This document shows positions 16,627-26,676 of a DNA stretch of 64,000 nt, piece by piece. The position numbers and the translations under genes are program-made. Origin of the DNA: Curvibacter cyanobacteriorum (lineage in GTDB: Bacteria; Pseudomonadota; Gammaproteobacteria; Burkholderiales; Burkholderiaceae_C); the NCBI RefSeq assembly GCF_028649475.1, contig NZ_JAQSIP010000002.1, positions 248,001-312,000 of the forward strand. The letters are read 5' to 3'. The notes under the pieces were generated by a model, which ran no database searches, had not been told where the DNA came from, and saw nothing but the letters and a program-made list of their open reading frames with translations. Each line of letters starts with the position of its first letter. Within the stretch, counting starts at the first letter, position 1.

Positions 16627-17352
16627 TCAGCCCTCGGTCAAGCCGGGGCGGTTCTCCAGCGCCCGCAGGGCGGGCAGGGTGTTGGCGTTGGCAAATGCCC
16701 AGGCCGGCGTGTGGGCGGCTTCGAACGTCACCTCGACCGAGGGGTGGCGGGCCATCCAGGCCCCCACCTTGCGCCCGCCGCCGGCCAGCCACTGCGCCAG
16801 GTCCTCGGCCAGGCTGCGGTGCAGCAGGGCAAACACCGGCTGACGCGGGGCGGGCCCCTCGGGGGGCTCGGGCGGGTGGACCGGGGCCAGGTCCCACTGC
16901 AGCAGGGCGTCGTCGTGGGGCGCCCAGGCGCGCACCACCGCCATCGCATGCGGGCCCCGGGTCTGGGCCTGCACCAGGCCCGCGCTCAGGCGCGCTGCCA
17001 GGTCCAAGGGGAAGCAGGGCACATCGCAGGGCACGGTCAGCAGCCAGGGCGTGCTGGCGCGTTGCAGGCCGCTCAACACCCCGGCCAGCGGCCCAAGCGC
17101 CTGGGCCGGTTCGGCATCGGGCCACACGGGGGCGCCCAGGGCGGTGTAGGCGGCCCATTCGCGGTTGGCATTCACCGCCTGCAGCCCGGTCTGGCCGCGC
17201 AGGCGTTGCAGGGCCCGTGCCGCCAGCGGCTGGCCGCCAAAGGGTTGCAGGCCTTTTTCGCGGCCCATGCGCTGGCCCAAACCACCGGCCAGCACCAGGC
17301 CGGTGATGTCTTGCGCCCCCCGGGGGGGGGCCAGCCCGGCGGGGTCAGCCAC
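16627..17352 (-). CDS. mobA: Molybdenum cofactor guanylyltransferase MobA
   Basis: 241 aa, family length about 190-220 with extra Ala-rich linkers. The nucleotide-binding signature [28 protein letters not shown] is near residues 16-43. [19 protein letters not shown] has the metal-binding Asp, and GHAMAV-like and [11 protein letters not shown] segments follow. It attaches GMP to molybdopterin. The start overlaps the moaA stop by 8 bases, so the two are translationally coupled. Confidence 0.92.
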   Translation of the reverse strand: MADPAGLAPPRGAQDITGLVLAGGLGQRMGREKGLQPFGGQPLAARALQRLRGQTGLQAVNANREWAAYTALGAPVWPDAEPAQALGPLAGVLSGLQRASTPWLLTVPCDVPCFPLDLAARLSAGLVQAQTRGPHAMAVVRAWAPHDDALLQWDLAPVHPPEPPEGPAPRQPVFALLHRSLAEDLAQWLAGGGRKVGAWMARHPSVEVTFEAAHTPAWAFANANTLPALRALENRPGLTEG

Positions 17353-18526
17353 CGATGTAGCTCATCTCGACCCGGCGTTGGCCGCTGCCCGCGGGCAGGG
17401 CGGTGTCGGGTGGGCGTTGGGCGCGCAGCTCGGAGTAGCGGTCGCCGCGCCCCTGCCAGATGTGCGCGATGGCCGAGGCCAGTTCGGCCTCGCTGGCGCC
17501 GCCGCGCAGCAGGCTGCGCAGGTCATGGCCCTGGCTGGCGAACAGGCACAGGTAGAGCTGGCCTTCGGTGGACAGCCGCGCGCGGTTGCAGTCGCGGCAG
17601 AAGGCCTGGGTCACGCTGCTGATGACCCCCACCTCGCCGAGGGCCGGGTCCCACACGCCGTCGGCGTTGGCGTAGCCCCAGCGTTGCGCGGTCTCGCCGG
17701 GGGCGGCCGCCTCCAGCGGCACCAGGGGAAAGGCTTCGCGCAGGCGCTCGATGACCTGGGCCGAGGGCAGCACCTCGTCCATGCGCCAGCCATTGGTGGC
17801 CCCAACGTCCATGTACTCGATGAAGCGCAGGGGCACGCCGCTGCCACGGAAGTGGCGCGCCATGGGAAGGATCTGGTCTTCGTTGGTGCCGCGCTTGACG
17901 ACCATGTTGACCTTCAAGCCGCCGTCGGCACCCAGGCCAGCCGCCTGGGCCGCCTCGATGCCGGCCAGCACATCGCGGACCGGAAAGTCCACATCGTTCA
18001 TGCGCCGGAACACCGCGTCGTCCAGCCCATCCAGGCTGACCGTGACCCGCTGCAGCCCGGCCGCCTTGAGGCTGGCCGCCTTGCGGGTCAGCAGCGATCC
18101 GTTGGTGGTCAGCGTCAGGTCGGGGGGCACCCCGTCGACGGTGCGCAGCGCGGCCAGTTGCTCGATCAGCCGTTCCAGGTGCTTGCGCAGCAGCGGCTCA
18201 CCGCCGGTGAGGCGGATCTTGCGCACGCCGTGGGCCAGGAACTGGCGCGCCAGCGTGGTGATCTCTTCAAAACTCAGCAGCGAGGTCTGCGGCAGGTAGG
18301 GGTAGTCCTTGTCGAACACCTCCTTGGGCATGCAGTAGCTGCACCGAAAGTTGCAGCGGTCGGTGACACTGATGCGCAGGTCGCGCAAGGGCCGGTGCAG
18401 GCGGTCACTGAGCCCCCCCTGGGCTGGCAGCAAAGGCTGGGTCAGCGGCCGCACCGGCGCCGGCTGGCGCAAGTCCAGCACAGGGATGTTGCGGGGCGCA
18501 GGGCTTTGGGGGAGTCGGTCTGACAT
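17345..18526 (-). CDS. moaA: GTP 3',8-cyclase MoaA
   Basis: 393 aa radical SAM enzyme. The N-terminal 4Fe-4S motif [10 protein letters not shown] is at about residues 58-67, after a variable Pro-rich extension of about 45 residues. [12 protein letters not shown] and TTNGSLL follow. The C-terminal cluster is supplied by [20 protein letters not shown]. The protein ends in SYIGG, matching the conserved C-terminal GG tail required for the reaction. First step of molybdenum cofactor synthesis. Operon with mobA. Confidence 0.96.
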   Translation of the reverse strand: MSDRLPQSPAPRNIPVLDLRQPAPVRPLTQPLLPAQGGLSDRLHRPLRDLRISVTDRCNFRCSYCMPKEVFDKDYPYLPQTSLLSFEEITTLARQFLAHGVRKIRLTGGEPLLRKHLERLIEQLAALRTVDGVPPDLTLTTNGSLLTRKAASLKAAGLQRVTVSLDGLDDAVFRRMNDVDFPVRDVLAGIEAAQAAGLGADGGLKVNMVVKRGTNEDQILPMARHFRGSGVPLRFIEYMDVGATNGWRMDEVLPSAQVIERLREAFPLVPLEAAAPGETAQRWGYANADGVWDPALGEVGVISSVTQAFCRDCNRARLSTEGQLYLCLFASQGHDLRSLLRGGASEAELASAIAHIWQGRGDRYSELRAQRPPDTALPAGSGQRRVEMSYIGG

Positions 18527-18650
18527 GCCGGAGCAGGCTCAAAAAGTGAACAAATGAGGAAGGTGCCGAGGCACCAACCGCCACCTTACACCAGAAGCCC
18601 GCGCTTCGGATCGGGGCTCAGGGGTGTCCCTGACCCCGGTGAGGCTGGCC

Positions 18651-19412
<762 letters not shown>

Positions 19413-19501
19413 GGAAGATCTCCTGATGTTTCTAGGTATGAAGCGCCCCAGCGCCCGCCACAGCCCCATGGGCCGGTGCGGGCGAGCGGCGAGAAGTGGG
19501 C

Positions 19502-20935
19502 TCAGCCGTGGCGGATGGCCACGGTCTTGAGGGTGGTGAAGCCGTACAGGGCTTCAAACCCTTTTTCGCGGCCATAGCCCGAGGACTTGACGCCGCCGAA
19601 GGGGAGTTCCACCCCGCCGCCTGCGCCGTAGTTGTTGATGAACACCTGGCCGCTGCGCAGGCGCTTGGCCATGCGGAACTGGCGGCCGCCGTCGCGCGTC
19701 CAGACACCGGCCACCAGGCCGAAATCGGTGGCGTTGGCGAGTTCGATCGCATGGTCTTCGTCGCGGAAGCTCATGGCCGCCAGTACCGGGCCAAACACCT
19801 CTTCCTGGGCCAGTCGGTGGTCCACGGGCACATCGCGCAGCAGGGTGGGGGCCTGGTAGTAGCCGGTTTCAGGGGCCTGGTCGACGATGCGGCCCTGGGC
19901 CACCATCTGGATGCCAGCCACCTGGGCGTCGGACAGGAAGTCCCACACGCGCTGTTGCTGGGTTTGGCGGATCAACGGGCCCACGTCGAGGTCCATGCTC
20001 GCCGGGCCCACCCGCAGGGCTTCAAAGGCCTGGCCCAGTCGGGCCAGCAGGGCTTCGTAAATGCTTTCCTGGATCAGCACGCGCGAGCCGGCCGAGCAGG
20101 TCTGGCCCGCGTTCTGCACGATGGCGTTGATGATCACCGGCACCGCGGCGTCCAGGTCGGCGTCTTCAAAAATGATCTGCGGGCTCTTGCCACCCAGCTC
20201 CAGGGTGACCGGGCAGTGGCGCTCGGCCGCCACCTGCTGGATCAAGGTGCCCACCTTGGGGCTGCCGGTGAAGCTGATGTGGTCGATGCCGGGGTGGCGC
20301 GCCAGGGCATCGCCAACCTCGTGGCCATAGCCGGTCACGATGTTGATGGCGCCAGCCGGGAAGCCCACCTCGGCCGCCAACTGGGCGACCCGGATCAGCG
20401 ACAGGCAGGCGTCTTCGGCGGGCTTGACCACGCAGACATTGCCTGCGGCCAGGGCCCCCCCGACGCTGCGGCCGAAGATCTGCATCGGGTAGTTCCAGGG
20501 CACCACATGGCCGGTCACGCCATGGGGTTCGCGCCAGGTCAGCACGCTGTAGCCCTCCTGATAGGGGATGGTGTCGCCATGGAACTTGTCGGCGGCACCG
20601 GCGTAGAACTCGAAATAGCGCACCAGGGCCAGCGCGTCGGCCTTGGCCTGTTTGGTGGGTTTGCCGCAGTCGCGCTGCTCCAGCGCGGCCAGTTCTTCGG
20701 CGTGTTCGGCCACTTTGACCGAAAGGCGCATCAGCAGGCGGCCGCGTTCGGCGGCGCTGAGGCGGGACCAGACGGTCTCGTAGCACTGGCGGGCGGCACG
20801 CACCGCGTCGTCAATGTCTTGCGCGTTGCTGCGCTGAATGTGGTCAAAAACCTGGCCGTCCGACGGATCGATCACAGGCAGTGTCTTGCCCGACGAGGAG
20901 GGCACCGAGGCGTTGGCGATGTAATTGAGTTGCAT
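19502..20935 (-). CDS. NAD(P)-dependent aldehyde dehydrogenase
   Basis: 477 aa from ATG 20935. A TTG 18 bases upstream is in frame and gives 483 aa. The family motifs are VPWNYPMQIFGR, the cofactor Lys in CVVKPAEDA, SFTGSPKVGTLI, the general base Glu in TLELGGKSPQIIFED, and the nucleophile Cys in NAGQTCSAGSR. The C-terminus shows EEVFGPVLAAM and PFGGVKSSGYGREKG. It oxidises an aldehyde to an acid. It might serve the neighbouring sugar-acid operon, but a terminator at 21116-21136 separates them. Confidence 0.92.
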   Translation of the reverse strand: MQLNYIANASVPSSSGKTLPVIDPSDGQVFDHIQRSNAQDIDDAVRAARQCYETVWSRLSAAERGRLLMRLSVKVAEHAEELAALEQRDCGKPTKQAKADALALVRYFEFYAGAADKFHGDTIPYQEGYSVLTWREPHGVTGHVVPWNYPMQIFGRSVGGALAAGNVCVVKPAEDACLSLIRVAQLAAEVGFPAGAINIVTGYGHEVGDALARHPGIDHISFTGSPKVGTLIQQVAAERHCPVTLELGGKSPQIIFEDADLDAAVPVIINAIVQNAGQTCSAGSRVLIQESIYEALLARLGQAFEALRVGPASMDLDVGPLIRQTQQQRVWDFLSDAQVAGIQMVAQGRIVDQAPETGYYQAPTLLRDVPVDHRLAQEEVFGPVLAAMSFRDEDHAIELANATDFGLVAGVWTRDGGRQFRMAKRLRSGQVFINNYGAGGGVELPFGGVKSSGYGREKGFEALYGFTTLKTVAIRHG

Positions 20936-21115
20936 CCCTTCATTTTGCGCCAACGACTGCGCCCTGGCACGGGGGCGGCGGGCTGGCGCCGGGATTCAGC
21001 CTTCGCGCTTGGTTGGGGCTGTCATCGTCGAAGGGGGCGGGTGTCGCTCGGGTGTCCGTCAGGGCCGCCGAGGGCCGGAGGGGGGGCCGCCGCGGGGGAC
21101 GAAACGGGCAGCAAA

Positions 21116-21136
21116 AAGCGCCCGGATCGGGCGCTT
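21116..21136 (-). terminator. Intrinsic terminator (minus strand)
   Basis: Read on the minus strand, AAGCGCCC-GATCC-GGGCGCTT is an 8-bp stem with a 5-base loop running into TTT. It would end leftward transcription coming from the small gene at 21256-21333 and so isolate the aldehyde dehydrogenase gene from upstream transcription. Confidence 0.7.
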
Positions 21137-21255
21137 GGAGGCGGGGAGAGGCCGGTGGGCCTGGTGGTGCAGCGGGGGACCGGCGGAGCCAACAAGGTCG
21201 GCAGGCGGGGCCGCTGGTCAGCCCTCAGTGGGGGGCTGGCCGTGTCAGTGGCGTT

Positions 21256-21333
21256 TCAACGGGGGCTGCGCTTGCGGTCGCGGTCGTCGTGGGGCCAGGC
21301 GTTGACAGGGCAATCTTTGAGGCAGGAAGTCAT
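21256..21333 (-). CDS. Possible 25-residue small protein
   Basis: ATG at 21333 has a GGAGA ribosome-binding site at suitable spacing and opens a frame coding MTSCLKDCPVNAWPHDDR followed by a basic DRKRSPR tail. Two Cys four residues apart precede an acidic then basic tail. An AT-rich promoter-like stretch lies upstream (21380-21425), and an intrinsic terminator lies 120 bases downstream, so it looks like a free-standing transcription unit. Function unknown. It could instead be a leader of a regulatory RNA. Confidence 0.4.
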   Translation of the reverse strand: MTSCLKDCPVNAWPHDDRDRKRSPR

Positions 21334-21487
21334 CAGGAATCTCCGTGGATGGCGCTACAACGAGCGCCGCAGGATTCCGGTTGACAACTTTTATCAAGAA
21401 TTCAACATTGCTTGCAAAGATTTCTAAAGTCGCTGCCCACGGCGGCCTATTAAATGCTAAAAGCTGATCTGTCTGGGATTTGATTTG

Positions 21488-21739
21488 TCACAAATCAGGG
21501 CGACTGGGCGGCTGACCTGGGCCCGGTTCGGGCCCGCGCTGGGCGGCGGCGTCGGGCCCAGGGCTGGGGCGGGGCCCTTGGCCGGCGTGCAGCAGGCGCG
21601 CGGTCAGTTCCTCGGCGGCCACCGCTTCGGGGCTGCGGTAGGCCACCCGCAACACCATCAACAGTTCTTCCAGTGCGGCGAGGGTGTCGTGCACGGCCAG
21701 GCGCAGCTGGCGGATTTTGGGGGCGTCTGGCGTGTCCAT
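21488..21739 (-). CDS. Small helical hypothetical protein
   Basis: 83 aa from ATG 21739. Residues 8-50 form a clear amphipathic helix pair (IRQLRLAVHDTLAALEELLMVLRVAYRSPEAVAAEELTARLL). The last 30 residues are a Pro/Gly-rich tail. The longer frame to 21922 is low complexity. No family recognised. Reality moderately supported by the helix pattern and codon use. Confidence 0.4.
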   Translation of the reverse strand: MDTPDAPKIRQLRLAVHDTLAALEELLMVLRVAYRSPEAVAAEELTARLLHAGQGPRPSPGPDAAAQRGPEPGPGQPPSRPDL

Positions 21740-22047
21740 GGCCCATTCTGTCGGTGACGTCCGCGTCTTCCAATCCCCCGATTGTGTGCAAATGCAGCAG
21801 GGGGGGCGGGCCCGATGCCCCTTTGGCGCTGCATCGGGCGGGGGCGAAGGGGGGCTCGGTCGCACCCGCTGGAACGCAGGATCGGGGGCCAAGCTCAAGC
21901 CTTCACGCCTCGGGCCCCCCATGGATCAGGCCAAGGGGCTGACTTCCCCGCGCGGGCGACGACCCGGAGGACGTCAGGCGCCAGCCCCTGAGCGCCCAGT
22001 CCGGGCCCGCTTGGGCTTGGCAGCCCCGCCAGCCGGGGTGGCCGGGG

Positions 22048-22824
22048 TCAGCCAACGTGCAGGCGTGGGTTGGTCGGCGGTGGCCCCAGCGCCGCGCACA
22101 CCGGTTGCAGCGCGGCCTCCAGGGCCTGCTCGCCCAGCCATTCATCCTCCCTGAAAAAGACCTGCCGGAGCCGGATCGCCGAGGCCTGCGCTTCGGTAGG
22201 CGCGGAGGCGGTGTGGGCGTGAACGTGGGCGGGGGGCTGGGCCTGGGCGGGCAGGACGTCGAAGCCGTCCTCTTCGCTGCGCAGGCAGCACCAGCCCTGT
22301 TGACCGTCCAGCTGCACCGGTGCGACAAACGAGAAGCCGTCGACCGAGGTGTTGAACGCCTGCAATCGGGGGGCGCTGAGTTGCCAGCCCCGGCCCGTGT
22401 CGTGGGCGCTGAGCAGGGACTGCGCCAGGGTGATCGGCACGGTGGCGGCGCGCTCGGCCCGCAGGACATCGGGCAACAGGTGCTCGCGCAGGGCCCCGTT
22501 GGGGGTTTGCACCAGGAACTCGATGGCCAGGCGTTGCGACCAGAACAGCGCGGCCAGGGCCGGGTCTTGCTGGCGCAGTTCGGCCATCAGCGGCCCCAGT
22601 TCCCGAGCCTCGCCCCCCAGGCCGCCGCAGTGGACAGGCACGGCGCAGCGCAGCCAGCCGCGGTCAGCGAGTGGTCGCAGCGGGGGCGCCGGGGGCGTCG
22701 GCAAGGGGGCGGCCCGGTGGGCTGCCGAGTGGGCTGTCGAGTGGTTGGGGGTGGAGGCGAGGGCGGCGGCGGCCCGGGGGCGGGACCGCGAGGCGCTGGG
22801 TTGGGGCGGGGTGATCAGGGGCAT
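22048..22824 (-). CDS. Acyl-CoA dehydrogenase-like protein lacking the C-terminal catalytic domain
   Basis: 258 aa. Residues 50-200 resemble the N-terminal helical and middle beta domains of acyl-CoA dehydrogenases: WLRCAVPVHCGGLGGEAREL, then MAELRQQDPALAALFWSQRLAIEFL, TVPITLAQSLLSAHDTGRGWQLSA and NTSVDGFSFVAPVQLDG. The four-helix C-terminal domain, which carries the catalytic Glu and much of the FAD site, is absent, and the stop follows a His/Ala-rich segment. The first 45 residues are low complexity. It may be a decayed remnant or a non-catalytic homologue. Confidence 0.5.
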   Translation of the reverse strand: MPLITPPQPSASRSRPRAAAALASTPNHSTAHSAAHRAAPLPTPPAPPLRPLADRGWLRCAVPVHCGGLGGEARELGPLMAELRQQDPALAALFWSQRLAIEFLVQTPNGALREHLLPDVLRAERAATVPITLAQSLLSAHDTGRGWQLSAPRLQAFNTSVDGFSFVAPVQLDGQQGWCCLRSEEDGFDVLPAQAQPPAHVHAHTASAPTEAQASAIRLRQVFFREDEWLGEQALEAALQPVCAALGPPPTNPRLHVG

Positions 22825-22896
22825 GGTCGCCAGTGTTCACCGCGGGCCTGGTCCGCAACAGGGGCAGATGTCGATTTGTCCGCCAGATCAGCCTGT

Positions 22897-24288
22897 TCAA
22901 GCGCCGCCGTTCAAGGCCTGCCCATAAAACGATTCGCCCCCCATCTGTCCTCCCTTGAGGATCAGCTCCAGCCCATCGCGCCGAGCCTCGCCGGACCAGG
23001 CGCGGCACAGCGGTGCGCCGGGGGTCAGGCGGGCCAACACGGTCAGGGCCTCGATGCCCAGCACGCTGGCCACCTCGCCCGAGCTGTCGCCGCCGGCCAC
23101 CACCACGCGTTGCAGGGGGTGCTGGTCCAGCAGGCGTTTCATGACCTCGGCCAGGCCCGCACCGACACAGCGCGCGGCCTCGCTGCGGCTCAGCCCGGCC
23201 CGGGCCGCGTGCTGGTCAAAGGCCAGCACCTCGGGGTCGTCCTGGCCTTCGGCGCTGAAGACCACCACACTGCGACCCGCCGCCAGGGCGGCGCCGGCCT
23301 GGGTGAGCAGGCGTTGCAACTCGGCTTCGCGCTGCTGGGGTTGCAGGCAGGCCGCCACGTTCAGGCGCTCGGTGGCAAAGCCCTGGGCGCGGGCCCAGCG
23401 GATCTGCGCCGCCGAGACCGGCGAGCAACTGCCACTGACCGCCGCGATCTGCGGCACCGCCGTGGCCTCGGGCAGGCCGGCGGGGCGGGGCAGCCAGCCC
23501 TGGTGTTGCCAGTAGCGGGTCAGGGCGTAGCACAGGCCCGAAGACGAGGCACTGAACAAACCCGGGCCGCGCTGGCTCCAGACCAGGCGGCCCGCCTCGA
23601 GCAGGGTCTCGTCGTCGAGCACATCGATCAACACGATGGGCACGTCGGTGGGGGTGTCGGGGGCGGGTTGCAGGCAGGCCGTGAGTTGGGCGTGCGCGTC
23701 GCCCGACTTGAGTTGCACCATGTCCACCAGTTCGGTGCGGCGCGCGGTCTGGGCGGCCAGGTGGCGGCGCAGGTCCGATTCGCCCATGGGGGTGACCGGG
23801 TGGCGCGACATGGTGGGGTGGCGGTCCAGGCGGTAGCCCACGCCGTCGACTGCGGCGAACAGGTGGCCAAACACCTGGTAGCGGCGCAGCCGCGGAGCGC
23901 CCACCACGGTCGGGCTCCAGCGCCCGCCCATCTGTTGCAAGCCCAGCTCGATGGCGCAGCCAATCGAGCCGATGTCGGGCGAGGAGTCGAAGGTGGAGCA
24001 CACCTTGTAATGCAGCAGCGGTGCGCCCAGGGCCCGCAGGCTGGCGAAGGCGGGCGGCAGGTGGGCCTGCATCCAGGCCGGACTGCGTCCGCGCGAGGCC
24101 CCCGCCAGCCCGACGCAGCGCACGCCCGGAAAACGCTGCAAGGCCTGGGGCGTGGGGGGCGCCAGGAACAGCACGGTGGGCACGCCGGCCGCGGTCATGG
24201 CCTCCATGGCGTCGGTGGAGCCCGTGAAGTCGTCGCCGTAATAGGCCAGCAGCAGGCCCTCGGGCAGGGCGGTGTCGGGGGCGCTCAT
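22897..24288 (-). CDS. oiaK: Four-carbon acid sugar kinase family, probable 3-oxo-isoapionate kinase
   Basis: 463 aa DUF1537 kinase. The N-terminal substrate domain starts LLLAYYGDDFTGSTDAMEAM (acidic DDFTG motif). The C-terminal nucleotide domain contains VVVAGGDSSGEVAS and PGAPLCRAW...GLELILKGGQMGGESFYG, the typical family end. Its first bases overlap the RuBisCO-like gene stop (ATGA, 24285-24288). DUF1537 kinases phosphorylate four- or branched five-carbon acid sugars. The apnO and RuBisCO-like neighbours point to 3-oxo-isoapionate as substrate (inference from the known apionate pathway). Confidence 0.85.
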   Translation of the reverse strand: MSAPDTALPEGLLLAYYGDDFTGSTDAMEAMTAAGVPTVLFLAPPTPQALQRFPGVRCVGLAGASRGRSPAWMQAHLPPAFASLRALGAPLLHYKVCSTFDSSPDIGSIGCAIELGLQQMGGRWSPTVVGAPRLRRYQVFGHLFAAVDGVGYRLDRHPTMSRHPVTPMGESDLRRHLAAQTARRTELVDMVQLKSGDAHAQLTACLQPAPDTPTDVPIVLIDVLDDETLLEAGRLVWSQRGPGLFSASSSGLCYALTRYWQHQGWLPRPAGLPEATAVPQIAAVSGSCSPVSAAQIRWARAQGFATERLNVAACLQPQQREAELQRLLTQAGAALAAGRSVVVFSAEGQDDPEVLAFDQHAARAGLSRSEAARCVGAGLAEVMKRLLDQHPLQRVVVAGGDSSGEVASVLGIEALTVLARLTPGAPLCRAWSGEARRDGLELILKGGQMGGESFYGQALNGGA

Positions 24289-25532
24289 CGCCAGAACCCC
24301 AGGGCCTGCGCCAGGGCCGGCGATTGCCGGGCGGCTTGCGACAGGGCCACCCCCTCCTGGGCGGCCTGCCAGGCATCACGGAACGACTGCACGCCCGCGG
24401 CCACCCCGCCGGGGTGACCAAAGATGCCGCCGCCCGCGGTGTGGATCAGGTCGGCACTGCCCAGCCCGGTGAAGGTGTCCTGGGCCTGCAAGCCGGTCTG
24501 GCCCGAGCTGAAGACCGGCATGGCGGTCATCGGGGCGCTGTCCATCACTGGGGCCAGCACCGCGCGGGCCGCGGCCATCACGCTGTCGTCGGCCTCGCTG
24601 AACTTGTTGCGCAGGCCGTTCACATGCAGGTGGTCGGCGCCGGCCAGGCGCCAGATCTTCTGCCACGGCGCGTAGTCAAAGCCCAGTTGCGGGGCCCGGC
24701 TCAGGTAGCCCCAGCCGGCACGGTGGGCGTGGATGGGCAGCTGGGCGTGGCGCCGCAGTTCGGTCAGGCCGACCAGGCCGATCGAGTTGAGGCAGGCCAT
24801 GACGCAGGTGCCGCCTTCGGCCAGCACCAGGTCGTGGCGCCGCTTCATCTGGTCCAGGTTGCCGGTCAGGTTGAATGCCACCATCGGTTGTCGACCCAGT
24901 CGGTCGGCCGCGGCCCGCACCACCCGCATCACGGCGCGCACGCGCTCGTCAAAAGGGCAGGCCGGCCCGTCGGCCTGCAGCTCGTCGTCCTTGATGAAGT
25001 CGATGCCCCCGTCCACCAGCAGCTGGACCTGTTGCGCCGTCTCGGCCACGCTGAGACCGACACTGGGTTTGATGATGGTGCCGATCAGCGGGCCGTGCGC
25101 CACCCCGCTCAGTCGGCGCGTGCCGTTCACCCCAAAGGCCGGACCAGGGTAGGCCTGGGCAAAGGCGGGGGGCAGTTGCAGGTCGGTCAGGCGCAGGCCG
25201 GTGACGCAGCGCAGCTCATACAGGTTGCCCGCGATGGTGGCCATCAGCGTGGGCAGGCAGGGGCCCAGGTTGGCCAACGGCCACGACAAGGTCAGCCGTG
25301 CCTGGGTGTAGCGGCCGCTCGGGGCGGAGACCGGTGTGGGCAGGCTGGGCTGGGCGCTGTGGCCCAGGACTTCCAGCTGCTCGACCCGGGCGCCGGCGCG
25401 GGCCTTGAGTTCGGGTGTTTCGGTGGGCAGGGCCACGAAGGTGCCGCTCGACTGTTCGCCGGCGATGACCTCGGCCGCGTGCGCCGGGTCGTCGCCGGTC
25501 TCCAGCCAGTAGGTGGCGTAGATGCGTTCCAT
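24285..25532 (-). CDS. oiaX: RuBisCO-like protein, probable 3-oxo-isoapionate-4-phosphate transcarboxylase/hydrolase
   Basis: 415 aa with the RuBisCO large-subunit fold. Residues equivalent to the RuBisCO active site are visible: Lys155 in GTIIKPSVGLS, the carbamate Lys181 with Asp-Asp-Glu in GGIDFIKDDEL, His268/His270 in PIHAHRAG, His303 and loop-6-like Lys310 in HLHVNGLRNKF, SSGQ at 342-345, and the phosphate loop GGGIFGHP at 367-374. The context (kinase plus apnO) fits the OiaX group, which splits 3-oxo-isoapionate 4-phosphate to 3-phosphoglycerate and glycolate, rather than CO2 fixation or the MtnW enolase. No phosphoribulokinase or small subunit is present. Confidence 0.85.
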   Translation of the reverse strand: MERIYATYWLETGDDPAHAAEVIAGEQSSGTFVALPTETPELKARAGARVEQLEVLGHSAQPSLPTPVSAPSGRYTQARLTLSWPLANLGPCLPTLMATIAGNLYELRCVTGLRLTDLQLPPAFAQAYPGPAFGVNGTRRLSGVAHGPLIGTIIKPSVGLSVAETAQQVQLLVDGGIDFIKDDELQADGPACPFDERVRAVMRVVRAAADRLGRQPMVAFNLTGNLDQMKRRHDLVLAEGGTCVMACLNSIGLVGLTELRRHAQLPIHAHRAGWGYLSRAPQLGFDYAPWQKIWRLAGADHLHVNGLRNKFSEADDSVMAAARAVLAPVMDSAPMTAMPVFSSGQTGLQAQDTFTGLGSADLIHTAGGGIFGHPGGVAAGVQSFRDAWQAAQEGVALSQAARQSPALAQALGFWR

Positions 25533-25549
25533 GCGGGGCTCGGTGGGGT

Positions 25550-26380
25550 TCAGGTGATGCGGCGGATGCTTTCGGCGATCTCGTCGCGCTCGAAGACCTT
25601 GATCCAGTCATCGCGCATCAGGCGGGGTTTGCCGAAGGTGATGGCCTTGTTGCAGGCGTCCGAGAAGGCGCCGGGCACCTCTTTGAAGATCACCGCGGCC
25701 AGGATGTTCATGTGGCCCAGCAGGAAGTCGCGCGCGCACTCGGCGGGTACGCCGCGGCGCACGGTCTCATCCATGGCCTCGCGCATCACGTCAAGCAGGG
25801 TCGCGCACACCGTCTCCGACAGGCCGGGCTCCAGCAGCGCCATCTGTTCCACCGTCAGGCGGTAGGAGTTGAGGACGGGGGCGTAAATGGTCTTGGCCAG
25901 TTCCTCGCCCAGGTCAAAGGCCGACTCGGGACCCTGCATCAGTGCGCTGGTGATGGACTGTTTGGCGAAGCCGCCGCCAAAGTAGTCCTTGCGGGCGGCT
26001 TCGGTGGTTTCGTTGTTGTAGATCGGCGGATGGCAGGGGTGGGCCACGAAGTAGGTCAGGTCTTCGCGTTGGGGCAGGTGGCCGGCAAACGGGGCGGCCG
26101 CGTCCAGCACCATGACCATGGTGCCGGGCTTGAGCTGGGGTTCGATCTGGTGCGAGATCTTGCCGATCAGGTTGTCGGGCACGGCCAGGATCACCACGTC
26201 GGCGTCCTGCAGGGCCTCGTCGGTGCTGACCACCGACAGGCCGAGTTCATCGTGCAGGCGCTGCTGGCCGGCCGCGCCGGGTTCGACATGGGCCACGCGG
26301 AAGCGCGAGTTCAACAGGTTCTTGGACAGGCGCACGCCCATCTTGCCGCCAGCGCCAAACAAGGCAATTTTGGGGTTCAT
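25550..26380 (-). CDS. apnO: Probable D-apionate oxidoisomerase
   Basis: 276 aa. The N-terminal Rossmann domain begins IALFGAGGKMGVRLSKNLL, followed by DADVVILAVPDNLIGKI. The C-terminal half is the all-helical phosphogluconate-dehydrogenase-like domain (THFVAHPCHPP-type segment YFVAHPCHPPIYNNET, then LGHMNILAAVIFKEVPGAFSDACNKAI). This architecture next to a DUF1537 kinase and a RuBisCO-like protein matches ApnO, which converts D-apionate to 3-oxo-isoapionate. First gene of the leftward operon, 17 bases before oiaX. Confidence 0.8.
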   Translation of the reverse strand: MNPKIALFGAGGKMGVRLSKNLLNSRFRVAHVEPGAAGQQRLHDELGLSVVSTDEALQDADVVILAVPDNLIGKISHQIEPQLKPGTMVMVLDAAAPFAGHLPQREDLTYFVAHPCHPPIYNNETTEAARKDYFGGGFAKQSITSALMQGPESAFDLGEELAKTIYAPVLNSYRLTVEQMALLEPGLSETVCATLLDVMREAMDETVRRGVPAECARDFLLGHMNILAAVIFKEVPGAFSDACNKAITFGKPRLMRDDWIKVFERDEIAESIRRIT

Positions 26381-26485
26381 CGGTAGGACTCCTTGGTGTG
26401 GGTCGGGCCTGCGTTCAGGCCGCGGGGAAGGGGGCCGGGTCGTCCGCCAGGGGCATGGGGACCCACCCGGTGCGGAAAACTCAAC

Positions 26486-26504
26486 TGGTATGATGAGTAG
26501 ACCA
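26486..26504. promoter_or_regulatory. Probable GntR-family operator
   Basis: TGGT(N11)ACCA: TGGTATGATGAGTAGACCA is an imperfect palindrome in the 296-base gap between the divergent apnO and GntR genes. TGGT/ACCA arms are common in FadR-group operators. Probably bound by the adjacent regulator and released by an apionate-pathway metabolite (inference). Confidence 0.5.
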
Positions 26505-26676
26505 CTTTGAGCTCGTCGGCTGAACTGGGGTTTTCACGGGGCTGGCCGGTGGTGTGGCGTCCGGGGAGGTGGGGCGCGGCGTTGGGCCCCGGCTCAGGTG
26601 GCTGCTGCGTTGGCCGGTGCGGGGCCATAATCAAGCGCTTTGGCCTGTGCCTGGCCACCCCGAACTCCGCTTTGCC

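Noticed and set aside
22057-24417. 786-codon plus-strand frame over the kinase gene
   Set aside because: Antisense shadow of the DUF1537 kinase and the acyl-CoA dehydrogenase-like gene; no domain and biased composition.
24285-25532. RuBisCO for CO2 fixation
   Set aside because: Short form with divergent motifs, no small subunit, no phosphoribulokinase and a sugar-acid operon context; it is a RuBisCO-like protein.
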